Made by a program: the position numbers and the translations under genes
From: CAYXVJ01 sp050309435
Lineage (GTDB): Bacteria > Bacillota > Clostridia > Saccharofermentanales > Fastidiosipilaceae
NCBI GenBank assembly: GCA_050309435.1
Contig: JBNRMJ010000011.1
Span: 186,001-250,000, forward strand
Length of the DNA: 64,000 bases
Reading direction: 5' to 3'
Part shown: positions 42,234 to 50,953 of the stretch, one piece after another
Position numbering within the stretch: position 1 is the stretch's first letter
Layout of the letters: each line of letters starts with the position of its first letter
Notes under the pieces: generated by a model
The model's input: the letters and a program-made list of their open reading frames with translations, nothing else
Database searches by the model: none
What the model was told of the DNA's origin: nothing

Positions 42234-42815
42234 TCAGGCCATCAGCGGAGGAAGAAGTTTTAACTCTTCCAGCTTCAAGCGTACTTTCTCCAAATCCGAG
42301 AAAAATGTTTCTTTTTGTCTCGGATCTCTTAGAATGTAGGCCGGATGAAAGGTAGGCATTATCCAATAGCCGTTGCTTTCTTGCCAGATACCGCGAGCCT
42401 TACTAATTCCGGTCTTATCTCCCGTAAAATAATTATAAGCGGTAGAGCCCAGTAAAACGATAACGCTTGGTCCGGCGAAGAGAAACTGCTGACGTAAAAG
42501 CGGTTTACAGGCACGAACTTCTTCCTCGGTTGGTTTTCGATTCCCCGGCGGACGGCACTTAACCATATTCATGATGTGGTAATGCTTAGCGTCGATTCCC
42601 TGCGCATCGAGCAGTTGATCCAGAAGTTTACCCGAACGGCCCACGAAGGGCTTGCCCTCAAGATCCTCGTTGGCACCCGGCCCCTCTCCGATCAATAATA
42701 AAGGAGCCTGAACGGCTCCTCTCCAAACTACCGCTTGCGTACGTGTTTCCGATAAGCCACAGGCTGTACAATTGTTACAAAGCTGATTGAATTCATCCCA
42801 GCTTAATTTACTCAT
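42234..42815 (-). CDS. Family 4 uracil-DNA glycosylase
   Basis: A 193-residue, 4Fe-4S uracil-DNA glycosylase that removes uracil from DNA for base-excision repair. Evidence: a Cys cluster near the N terminus (CNNCTAC, Cys13/16/19) with later Cys in KCRPPGNRKP and RACKPLL, the uracil-pocket motif LIGEGPGANEDLEGKPFVGRSG, and the leucine-loop motif MPTFHPAYILRDP. These are the marks of family 4. It lies between an Smr protein gene and the peptidase-like gene, on the same strand. Confidence 0.93.
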   Translation of the reverse strand: MSKLSWDEFNQLCNNCTACGLSETRTQAVVWRGAVQAPLLLIGEGPGANEDLEGKPFVGRSGKLLDQLLDAQGIDAKHYHIMNMVKCRPPGNRKPTEEEVRACKPLLRQQFLFAGPSVIVLLGSTAYNYFTGDKTGISKARGIWQESNGYWIMPTFHPAYILRDPRQKETFFSDLEKVRLKLEELKLLPPLMA

Positions 42816-42835
42816 ACAAATCCCCTCAACCTTGA

Positions 42836-43177
42836 TTACAATACGATCAATGTAATTCCATCGTTCTTTCTCGCCCAGTCGGGATCCGAACGGAAAGACT
42901 TATCCAATAAAAGTATATCCCGGCCGTCCTTCTCAAAAGGGCCGAAATGCTCTCCAATACAAAGCGCCTTGATACGCTTGTCCATCTGCATTTTCTTCAG
43001 ATATTGACGACTAGCGCTTCGAATAGCACCGCCTGTACCGCTTGAACCATAGCCGTGAATCACTTTTACGGACTTAACACCAATTCGTCTCAAGGTTGAA
43101 ATTTCCAGACGAAGACGATTCATCGCTTCTTCAACAGTCGGGTAATTTTCTTCAATATTAATTATTTGCGTAGCCAC
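42836..43177 (-). CDS. Smr-domain protein
   Basis: A 113-residue protein consisting essentially of one Smr domain: the DLH-like start is altered to NIEENYPTVEEAMNRL, and the core motif is VIHGYGSSGTGGAIRSASRQYLKK (about 59-82). Smr domains occur at the C terminus of MutS2 and as stand-alone nucleases that cleave DNA or RNA, including at collided ribosomes. The neighbour is a uracil-DNA glycosylase, so a repair link is plausible. The ribosome site (GAGGATGG) is fair. Confidence 0.83.
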   Translation of the reverse strand: MATQIINIEENYPTVEEAMNRLRLEISTLRRIGVKSVKVIHGYGSSGTGGAIRSASRQYLKKMQMDKRIKALCIGEHFGPFEKDGRDILLLDKSFRSDPDWARKNDGITLIVL

Positions 43178-43348
43178 GATATATCACCATCCTCTTAAGA
43201 ATTAATTATAACATAAGACCGGAATCAATTGAATTATGACTAAAGCTCAGGACTTTACATATGTTCACAACTCATGTTATCACGAAAATAGCGGCAATCT
43301 GTTCTATAATAGTGAGAAAAGCTAATCAAACAGACTGGAGATATCTTT

Positions 43349-44113
43349 ATGACAGAAGAAAAAGCGCGGCAAATCGATATCAGGAAGCTGCATGACAGTA
43401 AACGCCATGCCTACGAAATGCATCTTCACACCGGCGAGTTCGGCTGGTGCGCGAAAGTACCTGCCGCGACCATCGTTGCCACATACGAAGAGATCGGTTA
43501 TACGGGCCTTGTCGTAACCAATCACTACTTTGAAGACGGATTTGAAGCTATGCCCGAAAGCAGCTGGGCCGGTAAAGTCGATCATTACCTTCGCGGATAC
43601 GAAGCCGCCCGCCGCGCCGTCAGTAAGGATGACTTTCATGTCTTACCGGGGATGGAAATACGTTTTAACGAGAGCTGGAACGATTATCTGGTTTACGGCG
43701 TCAACAGGGAACAGCTCATCCAATATCCCGAACTGTACAAATATTCGCCGGAGAAGTTTCGGCTTCTGGCCGACGAGCTAGGCTGGATCTTCGTCCAGGC
43801 CCACCCCTTTAGAAAAAATATGAAAGTGATCTCTCCGGCCTTACTCCATGGTGTGGAAACCTTCAATATGAATCCCCGCCATGACAGCCGCAATGATCTG
43901 GCGTTTAGCTTTGCCAAGGAGAATCATCTTCTGGGAACTGCAGGATCCGATTACCATCAAATCGGAGACGAGGCACAGGCAGCGATGAGTTTTTCCGAAC
44001 CTGTAACCGGCTCGGAAGAATTGGCTAAGATCCTTCGTACGGAATACGATAATCTGCAATCAAATAAAGCGGCCGTCAAGCCGCAATCCGAAATCAAAAT
44101 TCATTATGTCTAG
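43349..44113 (+). CDS. PHP-domain metal-dependent hydrolase
   Basis: A 254-residue PHP-superfamily protein. Metal-binding motifs are AYEMHLHTGEF (residues 21-31), VTNHY, LPGMEIRF, FVQAHPFR and GTAGSDYHQ, as expected for the trinuclear PHP site. Members are phosphoesterases such as histidinol phosphatase and 5'-3' exonuclease-like phosphatases; the true substrate is unknown. GGAGAT precedes the ATG. The gene is monocistronic and divergent from the Smr gene, and its stop is four bases from the stop of a convergent gene. Confidence 0.88.
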   Translation: MTEEKARQIDIRKLHDSKRHAYEMHLHTGEFGWCAKVPAATIVATYEEIGYTGLVVTNHYFEDGFEAMPESSWAGKVDHYLRGYEAARRAVSKDDFHVLPGMEIRFNESWNDYLVYGVNREQLIQYPELYKYSPEKFRLLADELGWIFVQAHPFRKNMKVISPALLHGVETFNMNPRHDSRNDLAFSFAKENHLLGTAGSDYHQIGDEAQAAMSFSEPVTGSEELAKILRTEYDNLQSNKAAVKPQSEIKIHYV

Positions 44114-44117
44114 GTCC

Positions 44118-44525
44118 TTAATCGAGGACCTTAAACGGTTGGCGTAAGATTCGGGTCAACATATTAGTCATGAGTGTAAATTCAGGCGGATAAGCATCTT
44201 TACCTTCAAGGTGTAAACTGGGTTCGACATCCGAGGTATAAATCGAAAGAGTCCAGCTCTGGTGATATATGCTGTTCGCCTGAACGCTCTCGGCATCCGG
44301 ATAATAAGCCTGCCAGGAACAGATATGACAAATTTCCAGCATTCGCAGGAGCTGTTCAGTATCTGTTTCGTTGAGGGAACGGGTAAAATTGCGATTCCAG
44401 CGATTGGACTCACGCCAGCGCAACAAACCATGAGCCAGGTCAAACTGAACTTTGACCGAGCCCTTTCGATACATCGTTAATTCAACCTCAAGTAAGGTTA
44501 TCCCCTCCAAGGTTTCTCCCTCCAT
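44118..44525 (-). CDS. Conserved-looking hypothetical protein
   Basis: A 135-residue soluble protein not recognised as any family. It is rich in Trp and charged residues with a beta-type pattern (GITLLEVELTMYRKGSVKVQFDLAHGLLRW), and no signal, membrane helix or catalytic motif is seen. The chosen ATG has AAAGGGG upstream; an upstream in-frame start at 44558 lacks a site. It is the last gene of the minus-strand yebC operon and ends four bases from the convergent PHP gene. Its function is unknown. Confidence 0.65.
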   Translation of the reverse strand: MEGETLEGITLLEVELTMYRKGSVKVQFDLAHGLLRWRESNRWNRNFTRSLNETDTEQLLRMLEICHICSWQAYYPDAESVQANSIYHQSWTLSIYTSDVEPSLHLEGKDAYPPEFTLMTNMLTRILRQPFKVLD

Positions 44526-44588
44526 TATTATCCCCTTTTGCATTATTGGAAATATCATACCATGATTTTACTTAAAATTATACGAAGC

Positions 44589-45113
44589 CTAAGGCAGCGT
44601 GATAACCTTGGCACTCTCGACCATCAGCTGAGCCAGTCCAATCGAATTGATCGGTGTTGCCAGACAAGTTTCCACGGTTATTTCATAGTGTGTCAACGAA
44701 GTCTGATCTACATGTAAAGCACAGCCCATTTCCTTCAGGGCCGCAAGTTGGCGGTTGATCGCACTGCCTTCTTTTACCAGCAGAGCTCCGCTGTTTAAGA
44801 AAACAATATGCAAAGGCAGCTGCGACTGATGTAAAAGAGCTCGAAAAAACTTGCGCATCAAATCACGGCCAAGCTCTATGTCGTCTCTGCCCATTGATTC
44901 GGATCCCACAAGAAGGGTATAGTCACCCTTATGGTCGTCTGCATGGAGTTTTAGTTCCGAAGGCAAAGGAAGGCCATCGTTTTCGCTTTGACTGTCATAA
45001 CGAAGCCGGGTTACAAGAACAGACGACAAAGGATCGATCTCGCCTTTTCCGCTTCTGCTCGCATGGATGCGTTTCCGTCTTGTCTGTTGCCACAATTTCT
45101 TCTTCATTCTCAT
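44589..45113 (-). CDS. YedF C-terminal-like (DsrE-fold) protein without TusA domain
   Basis: A 174-residue protein. After a basic N terminus, residues about 64-174 match the C-terminal DsrE-like half of the selenium-linked protein YedF: YTLLVGSESMGRDDIELGRDLMRKFFRALL, then HIVFLNSGALLVKEGSAINRQLAALKEMGCALHV. The N-terminal TusA domain of YedF is absent, and the usual CGTCL-type cysteine motif reads DQTSL, so sulfur or selenium transfer chemistry is doubtful. The ribosome site is weak. It is part of the yebC operon, 16 bases after the DUF6062 gene. Confidence 0.72.
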   Translation of the reverse strand: MRMKKKLWQQTRRKRIHASRSGKGEIDPLSSVLVTRLRYDSQSENDGLPLPSELKLHADDHKGDYTLLVGSESMGRDDIELGRDLMRKFFRALLHQSQLPLHIVFLNSGALLVKEGSAINRQLAALKEMGCALHVDQTSLTHYEITVETCLATPINSIGLAQLMVESAKVITLP

Positions 45114-45129
45114 TGATCCGTCAGCTCGG

Positions 45130-45882
45130 TCAGCTTAGATCCACATCTCCTTCCAAACGCTTGATCGCGCGACTTAACGCGTCTTTACTGCGCCCCCAGG
45201 GCTTATCTTTATTGCGATAATCGAATTTCAGAGTAAACCACTCCACATCATCTATCAATTGTGCGGCCATAGCCGATTGCTGCTCGGCGAGAACCGACAG
45301 AAATACGGCAGCTTCCTGCTGATTCAGGTACTTGGCGGCTCCTTCGAGAAGAGTGGCGATATGCGGTCTGCAAAAACCATCTTTCGACTGAAAAGCACTC
45401 CGGAAGTCTTCGTCATTGAAAAACTGCCAGAAAATTACATCAAGATAGCGATCCAGTGTAAATTGTATACGATCGCAAATCACACAGTCCGTGACTTGCG
45501 CACGAATTTCTCCGGCGAGCTCCGCCAGCTTATCTTTATAGTTCTCCTTGGATCTGTATCCAAAAAGACTCTTCTTCTCTGAAGGTATGACAGACTGCAG
45601 CGATCGATTTAGTGCGGGAACATTTTCCTTCAGATGCGTATGCATCATCAAGCCCAAGCCCAGACGATTCTTCTGACTGTTATATAGATTAGTGAGGTGA
45701 GGCGCACAGAATCCATGTTCGTTTGTTTGCTGCCGAACATCCGGCTCCATCAGCGACGGCCCCAAATAGTATTCCAGCATTTCTTTATCTGCCCTGTCGG
45801 CCAGCCAGCATAAAGGACAATCCACATCCGAGTGGAAGGCATCGTTTACAGGAATCGTGTATATTTTCTCTTTAGTAGCCAT
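45130..45882 (-). CDS. DUF6062-type cysteine-rich protein
   Basis: A 250-residue protein with two similar halves, each pairing a CxxC with a GFCxPH motif: CPLC (22-25) with GFCAPH (57-62), and CVIC (133-136) with GFCRPH (169-174). The arrangement suggests two metal sites from an internal duplication. It fits DUF6062, a family of unknown role known from Clostridia. No signal or membrane helix is seen. ATG 45882 is chosen because AGAGGA sits just upstream; GTG 45897 is the alternative. It lies in the yebC operon. Confidence 0.8.
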   Translation of the reverse strand: MATKEKIYTIPVNDAFHSDVDCPLCWLADRADKEMLEYYLGPSLMEPDVRQQTNEHGFCAPHLTNLYNSQKNRLGLGLMMHTHLKENVPALNRSLQSVIPSEKKSLFGYRSKENYKDKLAELAGEIRAQVTDCVICDRIQFTLDRYLDVIFWQFFNDEDFRSAFQSKDGFCRPHIATLLEGAAKYLNQQEAAVFLSVLAEQQSAMAAQLIDDVEWFTLKFDYRNKDKPWGRSKDALSRAIKRLEGDVDLS

Positions 45883-45934
45883 AAGTTCCTCTTTCACTAG
45901 TAAATAGCCTGAGACTCAGTCTAGCAGATTTACC

Positions 45935-47041
45935 TTATAATGTACCGCTCACCGGACTATTTGTTACTTCTAGTCGCGGACGATGTACGACTCTGACCGC
46001 ACGCACATTCACAGACAAAATATTTATAGATGTGTAAGTCTCGAGTTTTTCGGCCAAGGCCTCCTGGACCTCCCGGAGCACGTCTTTGGCGGCATAAGCA
46101 TAATAAAGGGCAAGCTCGAGCGAAATGACAAGTCCGTATACCTGCTTATCAAGTTCGCAACGAGTCAAAGCTGCCACGCCTTCAACCTCGCCGGCGATAT
46201 AAGCGATCAGGTTTTTCATGGCTTCGTCCGAAATGCTGTAATGGCCCAGACTAGAGAAAGTAGGTCTGACAACGGTTCGTTCCGCTTCTCCTACATTTCC
46301 CGCCTGGCCTCGGTCACGCCCTGAAATCCTCCGGATACGACTCAGATAGTCCTGAAAATATCCGCTGAACTCATGTTTTATTTCCATGCTGGGTACAGGA
46401 ATCGTATGCTGGCCTTGAGTCATACGCGTAACTTTCGCCAGCTGTCGCTCCTCTTCCGATGTGACATCTTCGATTCTGATCAGCATGGACGGCCGCTGCA
46501 GCCAAAGATTATCGCAGATCCGGTCGAGCATCGAATCACTTGTCCCCAAAATCATCAAGGTGGTGGGTTGATGTTCGGCTAAAGCTCTGCGCATGGTTTG
46601 TGCGCGGGTTTCTTCCATGAACAAAGCCCGTCTCACCGAGTCAATCTTCGTGGCCGATCGTTTAGCCGAGCTTCCCGTAACGATCGAGGTACCATGAATC
46701 AAAAGACCGTCGTCAATAAGATAATGAATCGAAAACTCTCTGGAGACACGAATCGCCTGGGTGCTCTTGCCTGTGCCCGAAGGACCGACGAAAGCGACAA
46801 CCGTGATCTTCGAAAGGCGTTCTTTCATCTCGGCGATCTGTACTTCTTCGTCTACCGCTTGGAATTCCCGAGCTGCCATCTGCAAACGCCCTAAAGGCGT
46901 ATTCGGAGGCAGGCGGTCGGCAGGGCGCTCGTCCAGACGCGCACGTAAAGAAGCCAGTTCTCCTTTCGGATCCGGCTTCTCGATTTCTCCTTCGTCTTCG
47001 TGCTTACGCCGACTCCAGATCCAGTCTAAGAGTTTGGCCAT
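45935..47041 (-). CDS. P-loop NTPase fused to an Asp23/Gls24 domain
   Basis: A 368-residue cytoplasmic fusion. Residues about 75-240 form a P-loop NTPase-like domain: Walker A AFVGPSGTGKSTQA (84-97), then HYLIDDGLLIHGTSIVTG, TTLMILGTSDSMLDRIC and the odd segment QGQHTIPVPSMEIK. Residues about 262-358 match Asp23/Gls24: LGHYSISDEAMKNLIAYIAGEVEGV, GLVISLELALYYAYAAKDVLREVQEAL and INILSVNVRAVRV. Asp23 proteins help organise the cell envelope and respond to alkaline or cell-wall stress. A built-in NTPase could make this step nucleotide-dependent. It lies 11 bases after yebC. Confidence 0.82.
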   Translation of the reverse strand: MAKLLDWIWSRRKHEDEGEIEKPDPKGELASLRARLDERPADRLPPNTPLGRLQMAAREFQAVDEEVQIAEMKERLSKITVVAFVGPSGTGKSTQAIRVSREFSIHYLIDDGLLIHGTSIVTGSSAKRSATKIDSVRRALFMEETRAQTMRRALAEHQPTTLMILGTSDSMLDRICDNLWLQRPSMLIRIEDVTSEEERQLAKVTRMTQGQHTIPVPSMEIKHEFSGYFQDYLSRIRRISGRDRGQAGNVGEAERTVVRPTFSSLGHYSISDEAMKNLIAYIAGEVEGVAALTRCELDKQVYGLVISLELALYYAYAAKDVLREVQEALAEKLETYTSINILSVNVRAVRVVHRPRLEVTNSPVSGTL

Positions 47042-47052
47042 TACCTCACCAC

Positions 47053-47787
47053 TTACTCTTCTTCGTTCTCCCAGTTATGGAAGATATCCTGAACGTCGTC
47101 ACTGTCTTCCAGCATATCAATCATCTTACGCAAGCTGATTCTTACCTCGGGAGAATCGACTGTCACCCAGGTATTCGGGACCGGTTCGACGACCGCTTCC
47201 TCCAGGACATAACCGGCTGCTTCGAGTGCATTTTTCGCGCTTTCAAAATCTTCCGGTCTTGTGTAAACCAACGTGTACTCGTCTTCGTTCAGTACGTCGT
47301 CGGCTCCTGCCTCCAGTGCGTCCATCATGAACTGATCTTCGTCTTCGATATTCTCTTTTAATACGAGAATGCTGCCCTTATCTTCAAACATAAAGGAAAC
47401 ACTGCCTGTCGTACCGAGATTGCCGCCGTTTTTATCGAATGCATGGCGAACTTCGCCGGCCGTGCGATTCTTGTTATCCGTCAGCGCGCGTACTATAACG
47501 GCAACACCGTTCGGGCCGTAGCCCTCGTAAGTGATTTCCTCGAAATTTTCATCGGCGCTGGCACCGGAAGCCTTGGCAATGCTGCGGTTGATATTGTCAT
47601 TGGGCATGTTGTTGGACTTCGCCTTCGCAATAACGTCCTTCAAACGAGGGTTGGAAGCCGGGTCAGGACCACCGTGCTTAACAGCAACCTGGATCTCGCG
47701 ACCCAATTTCGTAAATATCTTAGCTCTGGCCTGATCGATCGCACCTTTTTTTCTTTTAATCGTGCTCCATTTAGAATGACCTGACAT
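47053..47787 (-). CDS. yebC: YebC/PmpR/TACO1 family protein
   Basis: A 244-residue member of the YebC family, with the invariant start MSGHSKWSTIKRKKGAIDQARAKIFTKL and the core GGPDPASNPRLKDVIAKAKSNNMPNDNINRSI, plus YEGYGPNGVAVIVRALTDNKNRT. These proteins act as transcriptional regulators or, as shown more recently, relieve ribosome stalling on proline-rich stretches. CAGGGGAGG precedes the chosen ATG. It heads a minus-strand operon of five genes, the other four being poorly characterised. Confidence 0.95.
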   Translation of the reverse strand: MSGHSKWSTIKRKKGAIDQARAKIFTKLGREIQVAVKHGGPDPASNPRLKDVIAKAKSNNMPNDNINRSIAKASGASADENFEEITYEGYGPNGVAVIVRALTDNKNRTAGEVRHAFDKNGGNLGTTGSVSFMFEDKGSILVLKENIEDEDQFMMDALEAGADDVLNEDEYTLVYTRPEDFESAKNALEAAGYVLEEAVVEPVPNTWVTVDSPEVRISLRKMIDMLEDSDDVQDIFHNWENEEE

Positions 47788-47872
47788 GGAAACCTCCCCT
47801 GTATGTAGTATTCTATTATTATACGTTGTAGTGGAAACCCAATGCAAATACGCACGCGGAGGTCTAATATAA

Positions 47873-49231
47873 ATGTCTTATTCCGACTTAGCAGAAGTTA
47901 AAGCTATATTTAAACTCGAACATGCCCTGTCGTGTCTAACTGTATATAAAAATGTCACCGAAAGTGATGTCATTCGTCAATTACGTTCTTTTCTCTCCGG
48001 ACTCGCACGGCCCGGAGTCGCCGTGGAAGATAACATGGTTGAATATACGCGATTGCTAACCTTGGTTATGAATGCCGATATAGACGGCAGTTTAAGCAGA
48101 ATAATAGTCCGCCGGATTCTTCTGACAGAGCACGCATTGAATAAATTGCTCGCGGAGCACGAGGCAGCGAGGCATCCGATGGCCACGTCCGCACTCAGCG
48201 AAATGGCGGCGGCCGATCTCGATGTGCTGCAGCAGCTGGCGGGTGTCTCCTCCTTACAAGTTAAAAAGCTCATGAATCTGAAAGCCGGAGACCAGAAACG
48301 CAGTGATCTGTCGGAACGTATATCCCGTTTGGCCGTGTGGCATAATCAGGAAAATACCAGAATTTCGCATAACGAACTTCACGCATATGGAGATATTCTG
48401 GACAGCTTCGTCCGGAGCGTGAATGAGAACGGTTCCTGGTCGGGGATGCTCCCGGAACTTTTTCGTTTCCATCATGCTTGCGGAAACGGAATTCTGGCCG
48501 GATATCGCAGTTTAAGGCTCACGAGTAACGGACTGGAGCCGGTAGTTGAGTCGTCTTCGCTATACAGGCCTGCTTTACTGGATTATCATGGCTGCTTTAC
48601 CGATTTAAGGGAGCAAACCGAAGATTTCGCCCGCGGAGGATATGCAGCCGATACCATAATCACCGGAGTCGTCGGTGTGGGAAAACACAGTATCATTCGG
48701 GACCTGGCCGAACGTCACGCCGACGACAAGCTTAATTTCGTTTATCTGAAGACCACGGATAGTACACAGGTCATCGGGCTATTCGAACGACTCGAAATTT
48801 CGCCCAAACGATCGGTACTTGTCATTGACAATGTATATCCGGAAGCCGAAACAGATTACGATCAGGCTTATATCAGGACACTCAGACAGATTATGAGTAG
48901 AAAATCCGACAAAGTACTGATTTATCTCCTGCATGACATATCGCGTAAAGCGATGATAAATGGTAAACTATTTGATCGTAAAGTGCTTCTGTCGATCGCG
49001 AATACCGCTTCGGAGGCCCTTATCGGGTCCTTCCCTTCAGTTTGTCATCTGCGTTTGCCTTTCGAGGAAGAAAATAAACTCCTGCTTGATCATCTGGCTA
49101 TGAGTTTTGATGTGCGGCTGCGAACGGATCAATACGAAGAGTTTAACCGGTTCACTGAGAAGAACGGTTTGTTAAACACACCGGCAGCAGCTTTGAATTT
49201 CGTAAGAAATCTACTGATATCAAGCATTTAG
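47873..49231 (+). CDS. DUF815-like AAA ATPase with degenerate Walker motifs
   Basis: A 452-residue protein. The C-terminal half (about 230-450) resembles DUF815-type AAA ATPases: LLDYHGCFTDLREQTEDFARG, a P-loop-like GVVGVGKHSII (265-275), SVLVIDNVYPEAETDYD and IYLLHDISRK. Two key positions are altered: His follows the P-loop lysine where Ser/Thr is usual, and the Walker B Asp is followed by Asn. The N-terminal half is helical and of unknown type. Nucleotide binding may therefore be weakened or lost. GCGGAGG precedes the ATG. It precedes prfC by 25 bases, probably as an operon. Confidence 0.75.
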   Translation: MSYSDLAEVKAIFKLEHALSCLTVYKNVTESDVIRQLRSFLSGLARPGVAVEDNMVEYTRLLTLVMNADIDGSLSRIIVRRILLTEHALNKLLAEHEAARHPMATSALSEMAAADLDVLQQLAGVSSLQVKKLMNLKAGDQKRSDLSERISRLAVWHNQENTRISHNELHAYGDILDSFVRSVNENGSWSGMLPELFRFHHACGNGILAGYRSLRLTSNGLEPVVESSSLYRPALLDYHGCFTDLREQTEDFARGGYAADTIITGVVGVGKHSIIRDLAERHADDKLNFVYLKTTDSTQVIGLFERLEISPKRSVLVIDNVYPEAETDYDQAYIRTLRQIMSRKSDKVLIYLLHDISRKAMINGKLFDRKVLLSIANTASEALIGSFPSVCHLRLPFEEENKLLLDHLAMSFDVRLRTDQYEEFNRFTEKNGLLNTPAAALNFVRNLLISSI

Positions 49232-49256
49232 AGTCAGAAAAGGAAATATAGCATAC

Positions 49257-50882
49257 ATGAGCAATAAAGCAGCCAAGATAGAAAAAGAAGTGAAACGGCG
49301 TCGGACCTTTGCCATCATTTCACATCCGGATGCCGGTAAAACAACCATCACGGAAAAGCTCCTGTTATATGGAGGCGCCATCCACCTGGCCGGATCCGTT
49401 AAGTCCCGAAAGTCTAACCGTCATGCCACGTCCGACTGGATGGAAATTGAAAAGCAGCGTGGTATTTCGGTCAGCAGTTCGGTCCTGCAGTTTGATTACG
49501 ACGGTTACTGCGTGAACATCCTGGACACTCCGGGACATCAGGATTTTTCGGAAGATACCTATCGAACACTGGTCGCCGCCGATGCCGCCGTCATGCTTCT
49601 TGACGGTGCCAAAGGCGTCGAGCCACAAACGATTAAACTCTTCCAGGTTTGTCGCATGCGCGGCATTCCGATCTTCACGTTTATCAATAAGATGGACCGG
49701 GCGGCCCTGCCTCCGTTCGAATTAATGGATGAACTGGAGAAGGTTCTGGGGATTTTCTCCTACCCGATGAACTGGCCGATCGGAACCCATGGCGACTTCA
49801 AAGGCATCTATAACCGCCGTACCTCGAAGGTCGAACTTTTCGATTCCAAGACATCGAGTCACGGTTCAAAACAGGTCAGCGCCAGTTTCAAGGATATCAA
49901 CGATCCGGATCTGGCCCGCCTGATCGGTTCGGACGAAGATCTCGAAAAGCTGAAGGAAGACATCGAGATGCTGGACATCGCAGGTGAAGAATTCGACATG
50001 GACCGCGTCTCCCGCGGCGAATTGACACCGCTATTCTTCGGCTCGGCTCTGACAAATTTCGGCGTGGAAACCTTTTTACATGCCTTTTTGAAGATGGCAC
50101 CTCCGCCTTCCGCCAGAGAGACCAAAACAGGTCGCGTCGATGCGACGGATGAATTTTTCAGCGGCTTCGTCTTTAAGATCCAGGCAAACATGAACCCGGA
50201 TCACCGCGATCGACTGGCGTTTATTCGTATCTGCTCCGGTGCCTACGAGAAGAATCTTGAAGTAAAGCTCGTGCGCGAAAATCGCAATATCCGTTTGCAG
50301 CAACCACAGCAGTTTATGGCGCAGGATCACAAGGTTGTCGAGGAAGCTTATGCCGGCGATATCATCGGTGTCTTCGATCCGGGGCTGTACCGTATCGGCG
50401 ACTCCCTGGTTGAAGGCAATCAAAACGTCGTTTTCGAAGGTATCCCTGTCTTCCCGCCCGAGCACTTTGCCAGAATAAGCGCCAAAGACTCCATGAAGCG
50501 CAAGCAATTCCTTAAGGGTATGGAACAGCTGGCTCAGGAAGGTACGATTCAGATGTACAAGCAGCCCGAAATCGGTACCGAGACCTTTATCGTCGGTGTA
50601 GTCGGTGTTCTGCAGTTTGATGTTCTGGAACAGCGCCTGAAGTCCGAGTACAAGGTTGACATCCGGATTCAGCAGCTAAACTACCGCTCGGCCAGATGGC
50701 TGCGTTTGAAGAACAAGCCTTTTGCCGTGGCGGAGGATATGGAGAATCTCAATTTAACCTCTACAACGCTTCGTGTTATCGACCACCGCGAAGATCCTGT
50801 TCTCTTGTTCGAGTCCGATTGGGCCATCACCTGGGCGCTCGAACGCAATAAGGACATCGAACTCGTTTCGATCAACGACTAA
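49257..50882 (+). CDS. prfC: Peptide chain release factor 3
   Basis: A 541-residue translational GTPase that recycles RF1/RF2 from the ribosome after termination. It shows G1 SHPDAGKTT (22-30), the RF3-type AGSVKSRKSNRHATSDWMEIEKQRGISV (switch I), G3 DTPGHQDFSEDT, G4 INKMDR and the later GVVGVLQFDVLEQRLKSEY. The length is that expected for the family. AAAGGAAATA lies upstream of the ATG. It is followed by a terminator at 50901. Confidence 0.97.
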   Translation: MSNKAAKIEKEVKRRRTFAIISHPDAGKTTITEKLLLYGGAIHLAGSVKSRKSNRHATSDWMEIEKQRGISVSSSVLQFDYDGYCVNILDTPGHQDFSEDTYRTLVAADAAVMLLDGAKGVEPQTIKLFQVCRMRGIPIFTFINKMDRAALPPFELMDELEKVLGIFSYPMNWPIGTHGDFKGIYNRRTSKVELFDSKTSSHGSKQVSASFKDINDPDLARLIGSDEDLEKLKEDIEMLDIAGEEFDMDRVSRGELTPLFFGSALTNFGVETFLHAFLKMAPPPSARETKTGRVDATDEFFSGFVFKIQANMNPDHRDRLAFIRICSGAYEKNLEVKLVRENRNIRLQQPQQFMAQDHKVVEEAYAGDIIGVFDPGLYRIGDSLVEGNQNVVFEGIPVFPPEHFARISAKDSMKRKQFLKGMEQLAQEGTIQMYKQPEIGTETFIVGVVGVLQFDVLEQRLKSEYKVDIRIQQLNYRSARWLRLKNKPFAVAEDMENLNLTSTTLRVIDHREDPVLLFESDWAITWALERNKDIELVSIND

Positions 50883-50900
50883 TTAACCAAGGAATAAAAT

Positions 50901-50946
50901 AAACCGGCTCGTATGCCTTAGCGAAGATTCATACGAACCGGTTTTT
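50901..50946. terminator. Bidirectional terminator after prfC
   Basis: AAACCGGCTCGTATG (50901-50915) pairs with CATACGAACCGGTTT (50930-50943) with one bulge, around a 14-base loop, followed by T residues. It ends prfC on the plus strand and can also end the sugar-import operon on the minus strand. Confidence 0.87.
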
Positions 50947-50953
50947 CTATTGA

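Noticed and set aside
44112..44131. Hairpin at the junction of the convergent PHP and hypothetical genes
   Set aside because: It is formed by the coding ends of the two genes and lacks T runs on both strands, so it was not called a terminator.
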